A stretch of 64,000 bases of DNA from Acrocarpospora pleiomorpha (GTDB lineage Bacteria; Actinomycetota; Actinomycetes; Streptosporangiales; Streptosporangiaceae): assembly GCF_009687885.1 (NCBI RefSeq), contig NZ_BLAF01000034.1, forward strand, positions 18,802 through 82,801, read 5' to 3'. The translations under genes were made by a program, and so were the position numbers. The notes beneath the pieces were generated by a model, which worked only from the letters and a program-made list of their open reading frames with translations, made no database searches and was not told where the DNA came from. Shown in pieces: positions 44,835 to 53,306 of the stretch; within the stretch, counting starts at the first letter, position 1; the number at the start of each line of letters is the position of its first letter.

Positions 44835-47738
44835 TTAAGCTCTCGTGCTGGAATGAGCTACGACATCGGCTCGGCCGTCCGCCCAATCTTTCAGTTTCTG
44901 GTGAAATTGATGGGGAATGGGCAGCGGCGGTAGATCTGTAGGCTCGTCTCTCTGCCAGCGTCTCATTATGTAGCGATATGCTTCGTTCAACGGACCCAGC
45001 GATAGGTCGGAGTGCGTATCCGGTGGTAGACCAGGTAACTGTTCAGCTATGCAAAGGATGATCATCAGTGCGCCCAGGTATGCCATATTGTCCGGGATCT
45101 CGTACTTATATGAACCATTGTCATGCGTATTTGAGAAGAAATTGTTCCATCCCTCTATGTCGGTCAATGGAAAGGGGTCGGCATGATTAATAATATGAAG
45201 TCCAAGCGTCTGGAGGTCTTGAACAATCTGAGTCGCGTTCCTGGCCAAGGAGTCTTCGTTCTTGTACCCTCTGACAAGGCACCATGCGTGGTCATATAAA
45301 TACGGAACATACGTGATTCCAAAGATTCCCGTTTCGTGAAATCGAAACAATGAGAGCAGGCCGCCTTCCTCGTTGAGTATCTCATCGATCCGGACTATCT
45401 CCGCCTCGAGTGCGATCTTCCTGAGCCCGGAGTCGGTCCGCCAGATTGCCGCGATGTGTTCACGATTTCTCTCGATGCTCTCTCGTCTGAATTCATTCCA
45501 AAACGCAGAGAGCGTATCATCTGGTCGGTGGTTGTCTCGCTGGATGTCCGTGCCGGAATTTATCCACGCCAGCAGTCGTATTCCATTCGCATGGATGGCC
45601 TTGTCGGGGGACGCGATCATCGCACCGGCTCGTTCGGCTACCTCCTCCTTTACTAATTCGCAGCTGGCAATGCAACTCTCCAGTAGCCAACTTAGCGGAA
45701 GATATCGCTCGGATTCTTCTGGGTGGCCGTCGAAAACATGATCGAGAATGCTTCGGGTAAGGTTCCGAATCACATGTGGTGGCAGGTCTATCGATCTCAG
45801 GCAGCGTGCCAAGAACTGGAGGATATTGCTCCGGCTGCTTACCGATCGGCGTCGCCGGTCGGCTATCATGATAGCGAATATTCGCTCGGCCCCGCGATCT
45901 ATCGCATTGTCTTTCATCTGGATCGCGAGCGCGGCGACCACATCCCATTCCTGCTTAGCGACGTGCGGCAGTAGCGTCCGGGCAAGTTTTTCCGGTGTAT
46001 CGCATATAGCAGACAGGTGTGCGGCCGCGAAGTATTCCAGAAACGTGCGGTGGGTAAAAGTGAAAAGTGTCTCCCCACGTCCGGTCGTCCCGGCGTCAGT
46101 GAACACCCACATTCGTCCCCGGCTGAAGGACACGAACTCCTTCGCGGCCTCTTCTGCGTCCTCTATCAGCTCAAAGCCCCGGATATGGAGGAATTTGGTG
46201 GCCTCGCGGACCAGTTGCCGCTCAGTCACCGCGGCCCGCGGTTCATCGCTGGTCAGCAGCCAGTGGGCCAGATAGCGGAGGGCCGGTTCGACAAGGTGTC
46301 GGGCACGAAGTTCGAGATGTATGCTCCTCCGCGCGTCCCATTTGCGGAAGAGAAGATTCGCACATCTTTCATAAACCTCCGGCCGGTTACGTGGAATAGA
46401 ACCCTCACCGCGATACAGGATGCACATCAGAGCGAGCATGAGCGGATTGGACCGTAAATCCGACACGCTTGCGCTCTCATTCATGAAGGCTTCAGTCCAG
46501 CGATCGACTTCACTGTCCTGAAGCTCTTCCTGCGCGAACCAGTTCCGGACATATTTTTCGACATGGCCGTCGTCGAATCCAGAGATCCGGTAGCACATGA
46601 ACTGCCGTTCGTCGAGCCGGGCCTGGTCGTATCCGACCAACCGTGATGTGACTAGTACCCGTGCAGCGGGATACTCTGTGCAGAACCGCTCGATTATCGC
46701 AGTGACCTCTGCTCGGCGAGAAGTGTCGACCAGTTCGTCGAGACCGTCGAACACGACCAACGCATTACCCGCCAATAACAATCGCGCTACCATGCCCGTG
46801 GGTGCGGCGCATTGATAGAAGGCTTCGAGCCGCTGCTCGATATGGCTGACTACGGAGCGCTCCGGCAGTCCGGCGGCGGCGAACTCTCGCAAGGTGACTA
46901 GGAACGGTGTCCGGCAGGTGGGGTCGATGGCGTGCCGATGGACTAGGACCTGAGCTGCGGTTGTCTTTCCGCCGCCCGGATCGCCCAGCAGCACGGTCTG
47001 GTCGATTTCCTGATCCAGCCGGGTGAGGTCGATCTCCCGTGGCTGCTGGTTCGGTTCTCCCTCGATTACCTGCGTGATGGTGGGCGAGACATAGAGCTTT
47101 CCGATCTCAATTCGCCGTCGCCTCTCGAAATCCGGAGGTTCCAGACGCCCGTAGTGTTCGGCCAGATGTCTCCGGTATCGCAGCAGGAAGTCGGCTTCGA
47201 TCGTCGGATCAGCGCGCGTGGACAGTGCGGCCGTGTGCCGTTCGATGGCATGTAACGTCGCGACTATTCTCGCGCTACTCGCCTCATCGCGAAGCTGGGC
47301 GATCAAGAGGGGGTCGGCGGCCTTGAGTTCGTCCGCGATTCTGCGTGACTCCCCGTCGTAGTAGGCGAAGAGTTCCTGCGTGAGCAGCGCTATGTCCACG
47401 TCAGGAAATGCAGGCCGGAATATTTGTTCGAAGCTCACGCGCACTCGTTTGGCGTCGATTTCGGGGGCGTCGGTCAAGCGAACCGCGAGCAACTCGTGCA
47501 GAAGGGCCTGGAACTCGTCGCCATACAGGACCGAGGCCACGTCCTCCCCGGACACTCCGGCTGGTAACTCGCCGACGTTCGGGCCCAGGTCCGCCAGCTT
47601 GTACGTGTCGAACCAGCGTGCGAGTTCGAGCTCCTCTCGCCGACGCTGACCGCGCCTGCCCTTCGCCGCGATTCCAAGCCGTCGCCCTGTGGCCGCGAGT
47701 ACCTCGACCAGGACACCCACGATAACGTCTTCGATCAC
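44835..47738 (-). CDS. NACHT-domain NLR-like ATPase, candidate antiphage defence protein
   Basis: 967 residues, GTG start. An N-terminal helical region (about 1-240) precedes a STAND-type NACHT domain with Walker A LLGDPGGGKTT (K258), Walker B ALVVFDGLDELV (near 326-337), the sensor segment VLVTSRLVGYD, and a winged-helix region with FTHRTFLEYFAAAHLS near 590. The C-terminal third (about 620-967) is helical without clear leucine-rich, WD or TPR repeats and may be the sensor. No nuclease, TIR or protease effector is visible, so the N-terminal helical part may hold the effector or recruit one. Bacterial NACHT proteins with such architecture include known phage-defence proteins. Its codon use and AT content differ from the flanking genes, which suggests transfer. 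It stands alone. Confidence 0.85.
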   Translation of the reverse strand: MIEDVIVGVLVEVLAATGRRLGIAAKGRRGQRRREELELARWFDTYKLADLGPNVGELPAGVSGEDVASVLYGDEFQALLHELLAVRLTDAPEIDAKRVRVSFEQIFRPAFPDVDIALLTQELFAYYDGESRRIADELKAADPLLIAQLRDEASSARIVATLHAIERHTAALSTRADPTIEADFLLRYRRHLAEHYGRLEPPDFERRRRIEIGKLYVSPTITQVIEGEPNQQPREIDLTRLDQEIDQTVLLGDPGGGKTTAAQVLVHRHAIDPTCRTPFLVTLREFAAAGLPERSVVSHIEQRLEAFYQCAAPTGMVARLLLAGNALVVFDGLDELVDTSRRAEVTAIIERFCTEYPAARVLVTSRLVGYDQARLDERQFMCYRISGFDDGHVEKYVRNWFAQEELQDSEVDRWTEAFMNESASVSDLRSNPLMLALMCILYRGEGSIPRNRPEVYERCANLLFRKWDARRSIHLELRARHLVEPALRYLAHWLLTSDEPRAAVTERQLVREATKFLHIRGFELIEDAEEAAKEFVSFSRGRMWVFTDAGTTGRGETLFTFTHRTFLEYFAAAHLSAICDTPEKLARTLLPHVAKQEWDVVAALAIQMKDNAIDRGAERIFAIMIADRRRRSVSSRSNILQFLARCLRSIDLPPHVIRNLTRSILDHVFDGHPEESERYLPLSWLLESCIASCELVKEEVAERAGAMIASPDKAIHANGIRLLAWINSGTDIQRDNHRPDDTLSAFWNEFRRESIERNREHIAAIWRTDSGLRKIALEAEIVRIDEILNEEGGLLSLFRFHETGIFGITYVPYLYDHAWCLVRGYKNEDSLARNATQIVQDLQTLGLHIINHADPFPLTDIEGWNNFFSNTHDNGSYKYEIPDNMAYLGALMIILCIAEQLPGLPPDTHSDLSLGPLNEAYRYIMRRWQRDEPTDLPPLPIPHQFHQKLKDWADGRADVVAHSSTRA

Positions 47739-48239
47739 CGATCAACCCCAGTGTGTCCTTAGCCTTGGCCTTGACTGAGATATATCCCGTACGGATCCGC
47801 AAATAACTAGAAGGATGACTTAAATTCCAGCTCGCCTCAAAATGATCAACGAGGTCATCTCACCCATGCCTGGTCCCGTTCGGGCTCACCATCCGGGATC
47901 CAGAGATACTCAAACGTGCAGGTCGGCCACATATCCGCAGCTCAGCGAAAGAGAAACCCGGCATCTGCCTGGAGGTTGCGCGGTCATGCCTAAAGTGAGC
48001 CCCTTTCACGACGCGGCGGCTTCGCGGGTTGAAGAACATGAATAGCCTTGGCGAGATGTTCCGCGCGATACGGGCTTCCTCGGGATCCTCCATGTCTTGA
48101 GCTGGGCGATCGGATGAGCGGGAACATCAAGAACTCCGATCTCAACTGGCCGACCGTGTTGATTGTCCCTACTCCACGCAGGGCAAACTAGCTAGCGCCG
48201 CATCAGGCAATGTTTGCCTTGTCGACTTACCGGGCGTGG
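47739..48239. other. Intergenic stretch with no supported gene
   Basis: About 500 bases between the NACHT gene start and the carrier-protein relic. Lower GC than the flanks. Nothing recognisable in either strand. Confidence 0.5.
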
Positions 48240-48374
48240 GTCCACCCGGGCGATGATCTGCGTGATCGTGGGCGAGTGACCGTCCAGATCGAACAGGTCA
48301 TCGTCTGGGTGCACCTCGTCGATGCCCAGCACCTCGCACTAGATGGCGGTCATCATCGCCAGAATCCCCTCGTC
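48240..48374 (-). pseudogene. Relic of an NRPS carrier-protein domain
   Basis: The minus strand reads GDEGILAMMTAI, stop, CEVLGIDEVHPDDDLFDLDG, then HSPTITQIIARVD. This aligns with the C-terminal carrier domain of the gene ending at 53307 (DDGILSVMTAIWCEVLGIEE and so on). A TAG at 48339-48341 replaces Trp, and the GGHS motif is DGHS. Only the carrier core remains. It ends at the Nudix gene's stop codon. It is a duplicated scrap of NRPS block 2, about 5 kb from the intact copy. Confidence 0.85.
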
Positions 48375-48810
48375 ACCAGCCGTGCAAGCCCACCGTTTTC
48401 CCAGCCAGGTAATGTGCGACGCCTGCCATGGTGTAGGGCACCGTGTTGTCCGGGAGTAAATCAGCCGGCACCCAGTCGACTTTTGCGCATTTGCTCGGTT
48501 CGGCGTTGGTTGGTTCGCCCGTCCAGGTGTGCGTAACGAAGAAGAATCCCACCCGTGGGCGGCCTTCGGGTGAGAGGTGATGCAGGACGGTGGCGGGTTG
48601 CAGGTGTTTCGGATCGATGGTGATGCCGACCTCTTCCCGGGCTTCCCGGATGGCACAGTCGACGATGGTCTCGCCCTCGTCCAAGTGGCCTGAGGGCAGA
48701 CAGTAAAGGCCGTCGGCATAGCCGGTCCCCGCGCGCAGACACAACAGGATGTGCCCGGTCTGCTCCAGGATGACGTGGACGTCGACCGTGACCTGCTGGC
48801 GCTGCGTCAT
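48373..48810 (-). CDS. Nudix hydrolase
   Basis: 145 residues. The Nudix box GX5EX7REUXEEXGU is complete (GHLDEGETIV, then REAREEVGI), preceded by YCLPSG. Nudix enzymes hydrolyse nucleoside-diphosphate-linked compounds; this short, single-domain form resembles MutT-like pyrophosphohydrolases, but the substrate is not predictable. ATG 48810 with a weak AAGG site upstream. Its stop codon lies at the edge of the carrier-protein relic. It is separated by 120 bases from the exporter gene of the peptide cluster and may not belong to it. Confidence 0.88.
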   Translation of the reverse strand: MTQRQQVTVDVHVILEQTGHILLCLRAGTGYADGLYCLPSGHLDEGETIVDCAIREAREEVGITIDPKHLQPATVLHHLSPEGRPRVGFFFVTHTWTGEPTNAEPSKCAKVDWVPADLLPDNTVPYTMAGVAHYLAGKTVGLHGW

Positions 48811-48930
48811 CGAGCCGGAACCTTCCGCCGGGATAGTTCGCTACCGGCGTGACGATAGCCGACGTATGTGATCCGGCGATGGCTGAAGCGACAGCTTGCC
48901 CCGTCGCCCGGTGACTGTCGAAGGGGTTGT

Positions 48931-50802
48931 TTAGGCGCGGGTGACGATCGGGTCGCGATAGCCGGACGCCTGGAGTTTGAACAGGCGGGCGTATAGGCCG
49001 TTTCGGGTCATGAGTTCGTTGTGCGGGCCGACCTCGGCGAAGACGCCGTCATGAAGGACGGCAAGCGTATCGGCGTGTCGGATGGAGCCGAGCCGGTGTG
49101 AGACGAGCACGCTTGTGCGGCCGCTCCGCAAGGTCGCTATGCGTGTGTGGACCTCGTGTTCTGCCTCCGCGTCCAGGCCGGAGCTCGGCTCGTCGAGGAT
49201 CAGGAGATCGCTGTTACGGCGGAGCATCGCGCGAGCAAGGGCCACCCGTTGCCACTGGCCCCCGGAAAGGAATACCCCGGTGGTGTCGCCATCCTGGCTG
49301 GACTCGTCAATGAACAGCCGGGTCAGGAGGGTTTCGTAGCCGCGGGGGAGGGAGTGAATCGTTTCGTCGATTCCCGCCTCGTGAGCGGCGGTTTCGATGG
49401 CGAGGGTGTCCTTCATGAGTTCTAGCCGGCCGATCGCGATGTTCTCCCTTGCCGACATGTCGTACGCCATGAAGTCCTGGAAGACGGCGCCTATTCTGGC
49501 TCTGAGTTCGCCTGGCTCGAAGTCCCTCAGATCGATCCCGTCCCAGGTGATACGTCCTGCGCTCGGGTCGTACATGCGGGTGAGGAGCTTCACTATCGTG
49601 CTCTTTCCCGCGCCGTTTAGGCCCACCAGGCCCATCGACGTCCCGGCCGGAATCTCGAGGGACGCGCCGCGGAGAATCCAGGGATGTTCTTCGCTGTAGC
49701 GGAACCAGACATCATGCAGCCTGATGCTCTGGGACAGGGAGGGGACAGGTACGGGGTGAGGCGCCACGACAAGGTCTGGTTCTGTGCTCTCGACGGCCAG
49801 GAAACTCCTGAACAACGAGATCTGCTCATGGGTTCGCGCCATTTGGCCGATGAGCCCGGCGAGTTGACCCTGCATCCCTCCCACAGCGGCGATGAACATC
49901 GAAATGTCGCCTACCAGCAGAGCACCGTCATGAGCGCGGATGATGGTCCAGACCAGACCGCTTCCCGCGATCAGCGCCGCCAGGCCGCCAAGCGCTAGCT
50001 GGGTTACGAGGTCACGCCGATCCAATGTCCGGTTCTCGGCATTCGCCGCCTGCCGCTCGGAGACCATCCGAGTGTGCAGGAAGGAGCCGATGCCGAACAG
50101 CCGGACCTCTTTCGCGGCCTGGCCGTCGGTCATCAACTGGGCGTAGAAGATCTCTCGTCGTTCGAGCGGGCCCAGTCTCATGTGCATGGAGACCCGGCGC
50201 CGGGAAAGCGAAATCTCTGCCAGTAGGGTCGGCCCCACACTGATCAGGATCACCCCGGCCATGATCGGGCTGAGGGAGAACAGGGATCCGACAAAACCTG
50301 CGATGCCCAGGGCCGCTCCGGCGATGGCCAGGAACCCGGAGAGGATCTGGCTGGGGGTGCGACCGCCCATGGTCTGGGCCAGCTGCAACTGGTTGAGAAA
50401 GGCGGGATCTTCGAAGTGCGCGAGTCCGGGCAGTCGGTTGAGTGCGACGTACAGCCTGCTCTGCGCCTTCAGCGCGATCAATCTGTCCAACTCTGATTGA
50501 CAGTAGCGCGAACCCTCCACCAGCGCCTTCGAGACCAGCCCCAGCGTCGCGAGCAGGCTCGCGAGAACGAGCAGCGTCCTGGCTGGAAGGTTCATCACGA
50601 TGGCGTCCAGAATGAATTTGGTCAGCCACGCGACGGTGACGGGTACCGCGGCGGTGGTTACGGCGATGACCACTGCCAGGATGACGAGCCGTGACCTCGC
50701 CTGCCAGGCCAAGGTAAATGCCCTGGCGGTCGTGTGGACGCTGTCTCGCATTGATTTCATAGAAATCTGACATCCAAACCGTGGGGATACCGGCGGGCCC
50801 AC
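48931..50802 (-). CDS. ABC exporter (fused membrane and ATPase domains) of the Cys-rich peptide cluster
   Basis: Up to 623 residues. Six membrane helices in the first 310 residues (first: LVILAVVIAVTTAAVPVTVAWL) are followed by an ATPase with GLNGAGKST (Walker A), LSGGQWQRVALARA (signature), DLLILDEPSSGLD (Walker B) and VSHRLGSI (H-loop). There is no N-terminal C39 peptidase, so leader removal must be done by another protein, plausibly the S26 peptidase in the same operon. The start is uncertain: a GTG at 50802 lies four bases past the upstream stop, and ATG 50760 is an alternative; neither has a clear ribosome site. Likely exports the peptide encoded at 52482, by operon context. Confidence 0.85.
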   Translation of the reverse strand: MGPPVSPRFGCQISMKSMRDSVHTTARAFTLAWQARSRLVILAVVIAVTTAAVPVTVAWLTKFILDAIVMNLPARTLLVLASLLATLGLVSKALVEGSRYCQSELDRLIALKAQSRLYVALNRLPGLAHFEDPAFLNQLQLAQTMGGRTPSQILSGFLAIAGAALGIAGFVGSLFSLSPIMAGVILISVGPTLLAEISLSRRRVSMHMRLGPLERREIFYAQLMTDGQAAKEVRLFGIGSFLHTRMVSERQAANAENRTLDRRDLVTQLALGGLAALIAGSGLVWTIIRAHDGALLVGDISMFIAAVGGMQGQLAGLIGQMARTHEQISLFRSFLAVESTEPDLVVAPHPVPVPSLSQSIRLHDVWFRYSEEHPWILRGASLEIPAGTSMGLVGLNGAGKSTIVKLLTRMYDPSAGRITWDGIDLRDFEPGELRARIGAVFQDFMAYDMSARENIAIGRLELMKDTLAIETAAHEAGIDETIHSLPRGYETLLTRLFIDESSQDGDTTGVFLSGGQWQRVALARAMLRRNSDLLILDEPSSGLDAEAEHEVHTRIATLRSGRTSVLVSHRLGSIRHADTLAVLHDGVFAEVGPHNELMTRNGLYARLFKLQASGYRDPIVTRA

Positions 50803-50806
50803 TCGT

Positions 50807-51328
50807 CTAGGCGAAGAGATCTGCCAGGTCGTCCATCAGGATGACCAGAAGCGACAGGATCAATCCCGCGACGATGGTGATTCCTGTTTCCGTGGTCCAG
50901 GAGCCGACCCCGACGTCGGCGCTGAGCATACCGACGATAGCTGCGGCCACAAGCAGGGTGTTGCGCACGATGTGCCGGGCGGAAAATTCCGACGCCTGTC
51001 GTCCAAAACAGTTGCAGGTCACGGAGCTGCCTCGATGAATCACGGTTGTGATCGCCAGATTGAATACCACGCAGAGCGCGGCAGAAAGGGCGAAGGCATA
51101 CACGAGCAGAGCCGAGTTCGTCATCAGGCCTACCAGTATCGACAGAGCGGCGATCAGCTCTGCGGTTATTATCAGGATTGTGGCACTCGGTACCGCCCCG
51201 ATGGGCAGGAGCCGCATTTCACGGACCGAGTCCGTGAACGATGAGTAGTGGAAGATTTTCCCGACGCTCGAGGTGAGGAAGACGACGACGAGTAGAGTTC
51301 CGCTGAATAGGAGGGAATAGTCTGCCAT
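50807..51328 (-). CDS. MauE/DoxX-like redox-associated membrane protein
   Basis: 173 residues with about four to five membrane helices (LLFSGTLLVVVFLTSSVGKI, ATILIITAELIAALSILVGL, LLVYAFALSAALCVVFNLAI, TLLVAAAIVGMLSADV). A Cys pair sits in the loop TCNCFG (C105, C107). In methylamine dehydrogenase assembly, MauE and the thioredoxin-like MauD are needed to form the many disulfides of the small subunit. Here the same pair of families lies in an operon with a six-cysteine peptide, which suggests oxidation or shuffling of that peptide. ATG at 51328 with a weak ribosome site. Confidence 0.75.
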   Translation of the reverse strand: MADYSLLFSGTLLVVVFLTSSVGKIFHYSSFTDSVREMRLLPIGAVPSATILIITAELIAALSILVGLMTNSALLVYAFALSAALCVVFNLAITTVIHRGSSVTCNCFGRQASEFSARHIVRNTLLVAAAIVGMLSADVGVGSWTTETGITIVAGLILSLLVILMDDLADLFA

Positions 51329-51385
51329 CTAGCCGTCACCTACAACAATCAGAGGGAAACAGGCGCCGAGGTCCCATTGGAGACG

Positions 51386-51772
51386 CTATATTGTCAGCCG
51401 CCGTATCATTCGCCCCACTACTCGGTCCATCGGAACGAACCCGAAATGACGCGAATCCATACTGGACGGCAGGTTGTCACCGAGAACGAACACATGGTTC
51501 GGCGGCACCGCTTCCAGCCCGCCCGGGAATCGGTCACCGGCAACGGCCGCAATCCGCTTGATAAGTTGCCCCGGCGAATCAGGACGCGTGATCACCACAA
51601 CGTCCCCTCGCACATAATTTGACGGACGGCGCGCGATAATGACTCTGTCGCCCGCGTTCAGGTGCGGGTACATGCTCGGCCCATGAACATGCACGACGCC
51701 GAACTTCCGGCGCAGCACGCCAAAGGTAAAAGCTAGACAAAGCGAGCCAAGGGCTATGTAGGAGAATTCCAT
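51386..51772 (-). CDS. S26 family signal peptidase
   Basis: 128 residues. One N-terminal membrane helix is followed by the serine-lysine dyad of type I signal peptidases: GPSMYPHL (Ser33) and QLIKRIAAVAGDRF (Lys72), and then box E (FVLGDN, DSRHFGFV). The protein is short, lacking the large beta cap of general SPase I, as in small dedicated peptidases. ATG 51772 is preferred over an in-frame TTG at 51781. It lies between the redoxin and MauE-like genes. It probably cleaves the peptide leader, for which the AAA stretch before the first Cys is a fitting site. Confidence 0.85.
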   Translation of the reverse strand: MEFSYIALGSLCLAFTFGVLRRKFGVVHVHGPSMYPHLNAGDRVIIARRPSNYVRGDVVVITRPDSPGQLIKRIAAVAGDRFPGGLEAVPPNHVFVLGDNLPSSMDSRHFGFVPMDRVVGRMIRRLTI

Positions 51773-51802
51773 GGCAAGCAACCCCGGTCGAGCAAATAGG
51801 CG

Positions 51803-52327
51803 TTACGCAGGTATGGTGATTCTTGAGTCCGGGCCGATCTTCGAACTGGTCGCGAGCACGTTCCCGACCCCCACGGTGACGAAGACGGGGACTCCGATGA
51901 CACCGAATGCCCTGGCCACAGGCCCATTCGGCACTTCGACGAGAACCGGGCCCAGCGCCTCCAATGTGGCCATGACATCCCCGTCATAGTCGCCGGAGAG
52001 TACGGACACGACTGTCCCCTTGTTCATGGTCGCGTAGGAGAGGAAAGCCGGCATAGCCTGCTGGCAGGGTGCGCAGTCCGGCGAGAGGAAGGCGAACACG
52101 GTACCGAGTTCGAGGGCGGCTCGACTAACCGTCACCCCCTGTGTACTTGTGGCCACGAACTCGCCTATAGGAGTTCCCGGCGACGAGCTCAGTTGGAGGT
52201 GCCCAGCCGGGATGGGCGTCACTCCTGCGCCCCGCCCAACCTTTCGTGCGATACCCAGGATGAGCACCAGGTTGAGCAGAGTCAGACACAACGTCAGTAT
52301 TAGCAGGCTTACCTGGAATGCGATCAT
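51803..52327 (-). CDS. Membrane-anchored thioredoxin-fold protein (TlpA/MauD-like)
   Basis: 174 residues. An N-terminal membrane anchor (VSLLILTLCLTLLNLVLILG) is followed by a redoxin domain outside the membrane, with VFAFLSPDCAPCQQAMPAF carrying the active CxxC (C85, C88) and a late VIGVPVFVTV with the cis-Pro. The arrangement matches MauD, the partner of MauE. ATG 52327 with GGGG eight bases upstream. Predicted to exchange disulfides with the six-cysteine peptide encoded upstream; this role is inferred from operon context. Confidence 0.85.
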   Translation of the reverse strand: MIAFQVSLLILTLCLTLLNLVLILGIARKVGRGAGVTPIPAGHLQLSSSPGTPIGEFVATSTQGVTVSRAALELGTVFAFLSPDCAPCQQAMPAFLSYATMNKGTVVSVLSGDYDGDVMATLEALGPVLVEVPNGPVARAFGVIGVPVFVTVGVGNVLATSSKIGPDSRITIPA

Positions 52328-52481
52328 GATTCGGCCCCGGATAAAGACAGAATGGGTGGGGGTTTCCGGACGCCGGCACCGCAATCCATATCAGCATCAC
52401 GATGCCGGAGATTCCAGCGATCAGATCACCCACGAGAGCCGGCCAAACTGCGATCGCGGCAGCTCCCTGGGATGATCGGCA

Positions 52482-52688
52482 TTAGCAGCTACCGCAGCCG
52501 TAGTCGGTGCTTTGGTAGTAAAAGCCGCCGCCGGTGGGGTAGCACTTGTAGGTGACCACTAACCTCGAGTAGCTCGAGGAGCAGTAGTAACAGGCGCGAC
52601 TGAATACGGTACAGCTGGCCGCTGCGTCGGATTCGGGAAGAACTGCCGACAGCAGTTCATCTCTGAAACGAGCCAAAGAGCGCTTCAC
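52482..52688 (-). CDS. Six-cysteine precursor peptide, candidate disulfide-rich secreted peptide
   Basis: 68 residues: a charged leader MKRSLARFRDELLSAVLPES, then DAAAS and a Cys- and Tyr-rich core. Cysteines are at 26, 33, 36, 49, 65 and 68 (spacing C-x6-C-x2-C-x12-C-x15-C-x2-C). The core has nine aromatic residues and a GGG turn and ends CGSC. The leader has no hydrophobic Sec core, so a dedicated exporter is expected. AAA before S25 would suit the signal peptidase encoded downstream. The GTG at 52688 has AAAGGAGG about ten bases upstream. First gene of an operon with redoxin, S26 peptidase, MauE-like and ABC exporter genes. I do not recognise the family; a bacteriocin or signalling peptide is inferred. 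Confidence 0.75.
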   Translation of the reverse strand: MKRSLARFRDELLSAVLPESDAAASCTVFSRACYYCSSSYSRLVVTYKCYPTGGGFYYQSTDYGCGSC

Positions 52689-52952
52689 CGGATGATCGCC
52701 TCCTTTCTGATTGAGTCGTGCCGGGCCGAAAGAATCAGTTGAACCACGCGCGTTTCCGTTTCGCCCTACCACCGGAGCGAAGCCGGGGCGGCTCAGATCG
52801 AGCATCGGACAGGCCGGTATAGGCGAGGTATATGCCCTGGTAAAACCCGCTTTGTCGCCTGTCGAGAGCCCCTCCAGGAGCGCGTCGCCATCGTCGCTCG
52901 GTGGCCGTCGCCAGAACCTCCGGCACAGGTATGAGGACAAGTACGGACCTGG

Positions 52953-53064
52953 ACGGCGTTCGGGTAGGGGCCAGGAGCGCGTGGAGGGACAAGGCATCGA
53001 ACTGGAACGCCAGACCACCCAGATCGGTGAGCTCGATGCCCGTCTCGGTCGTGGACTGGAAACC
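52953..53064 (-). pseudogene. Relic of the small membrane protein encoded at 42888
   Basis: The minus strand reads GFQSTTETGIELTDLGGLAF, then QFDALSLHALL. This matches GFQPSSEMGIVLTDLGSFAF and QFGALSLISLM in the intact protein. Both ends are missing. It is joined head-on to a response-regulator relic at about 53065. Confidence 0.8.
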
Positions 53065-53065
53065 G

Positions 53066-53268
53066 TGGACGAGGTCGAAGTCGTCGGGACCGGCGTCGAG
53101 GCCCTTGAGCAGGCCTCTCGCCGAGAACCCGACGTGGTGGTCACGGACGTGCAGATGCCCGATATGGAGGAAATCGAGGCCATCCGTCGTCTCCTCCAAG
53201 AGCACCCGGAACCGTGTCGTGGGTGCTCACCATGTCTGAGGAAGACGGCACCGTATTCGACGCGCCGA
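53066..53268 (+). pseudogene. Relic of a response regulator gene
   Basis: The plus strand reads DEVEVVGTGVEALEQASRRE, PDVVVTDVQMPDMEEIEAIR and RLLQEHPE, closely matching the receiver domain of the regulator at 39966-40616. A 9-base deletion is in frame. A later indel near GTGTCGTGGG shifts the frame, but the DNA match resumes (CTCACCATGTC, GACGGCACC). The first residues and the whole output domain are gone. Confidence 0.88.
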
Positions 53269-53306
53269 CGCTTTGGTTGAGCGGGTCCGCCGCGTCAAAG
53301 CCTGCG

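Noticed and set aside
52125..52433. Small minus-strand reading with a hydrophobic stretch between the precursor peptide and the redoxin gene
   Set aside because: Overlaps the redoxin gene in another frame, has no good ribosome site and turns into low-quality sequence. It may be a spacer or decayed gene, but support is too thin.
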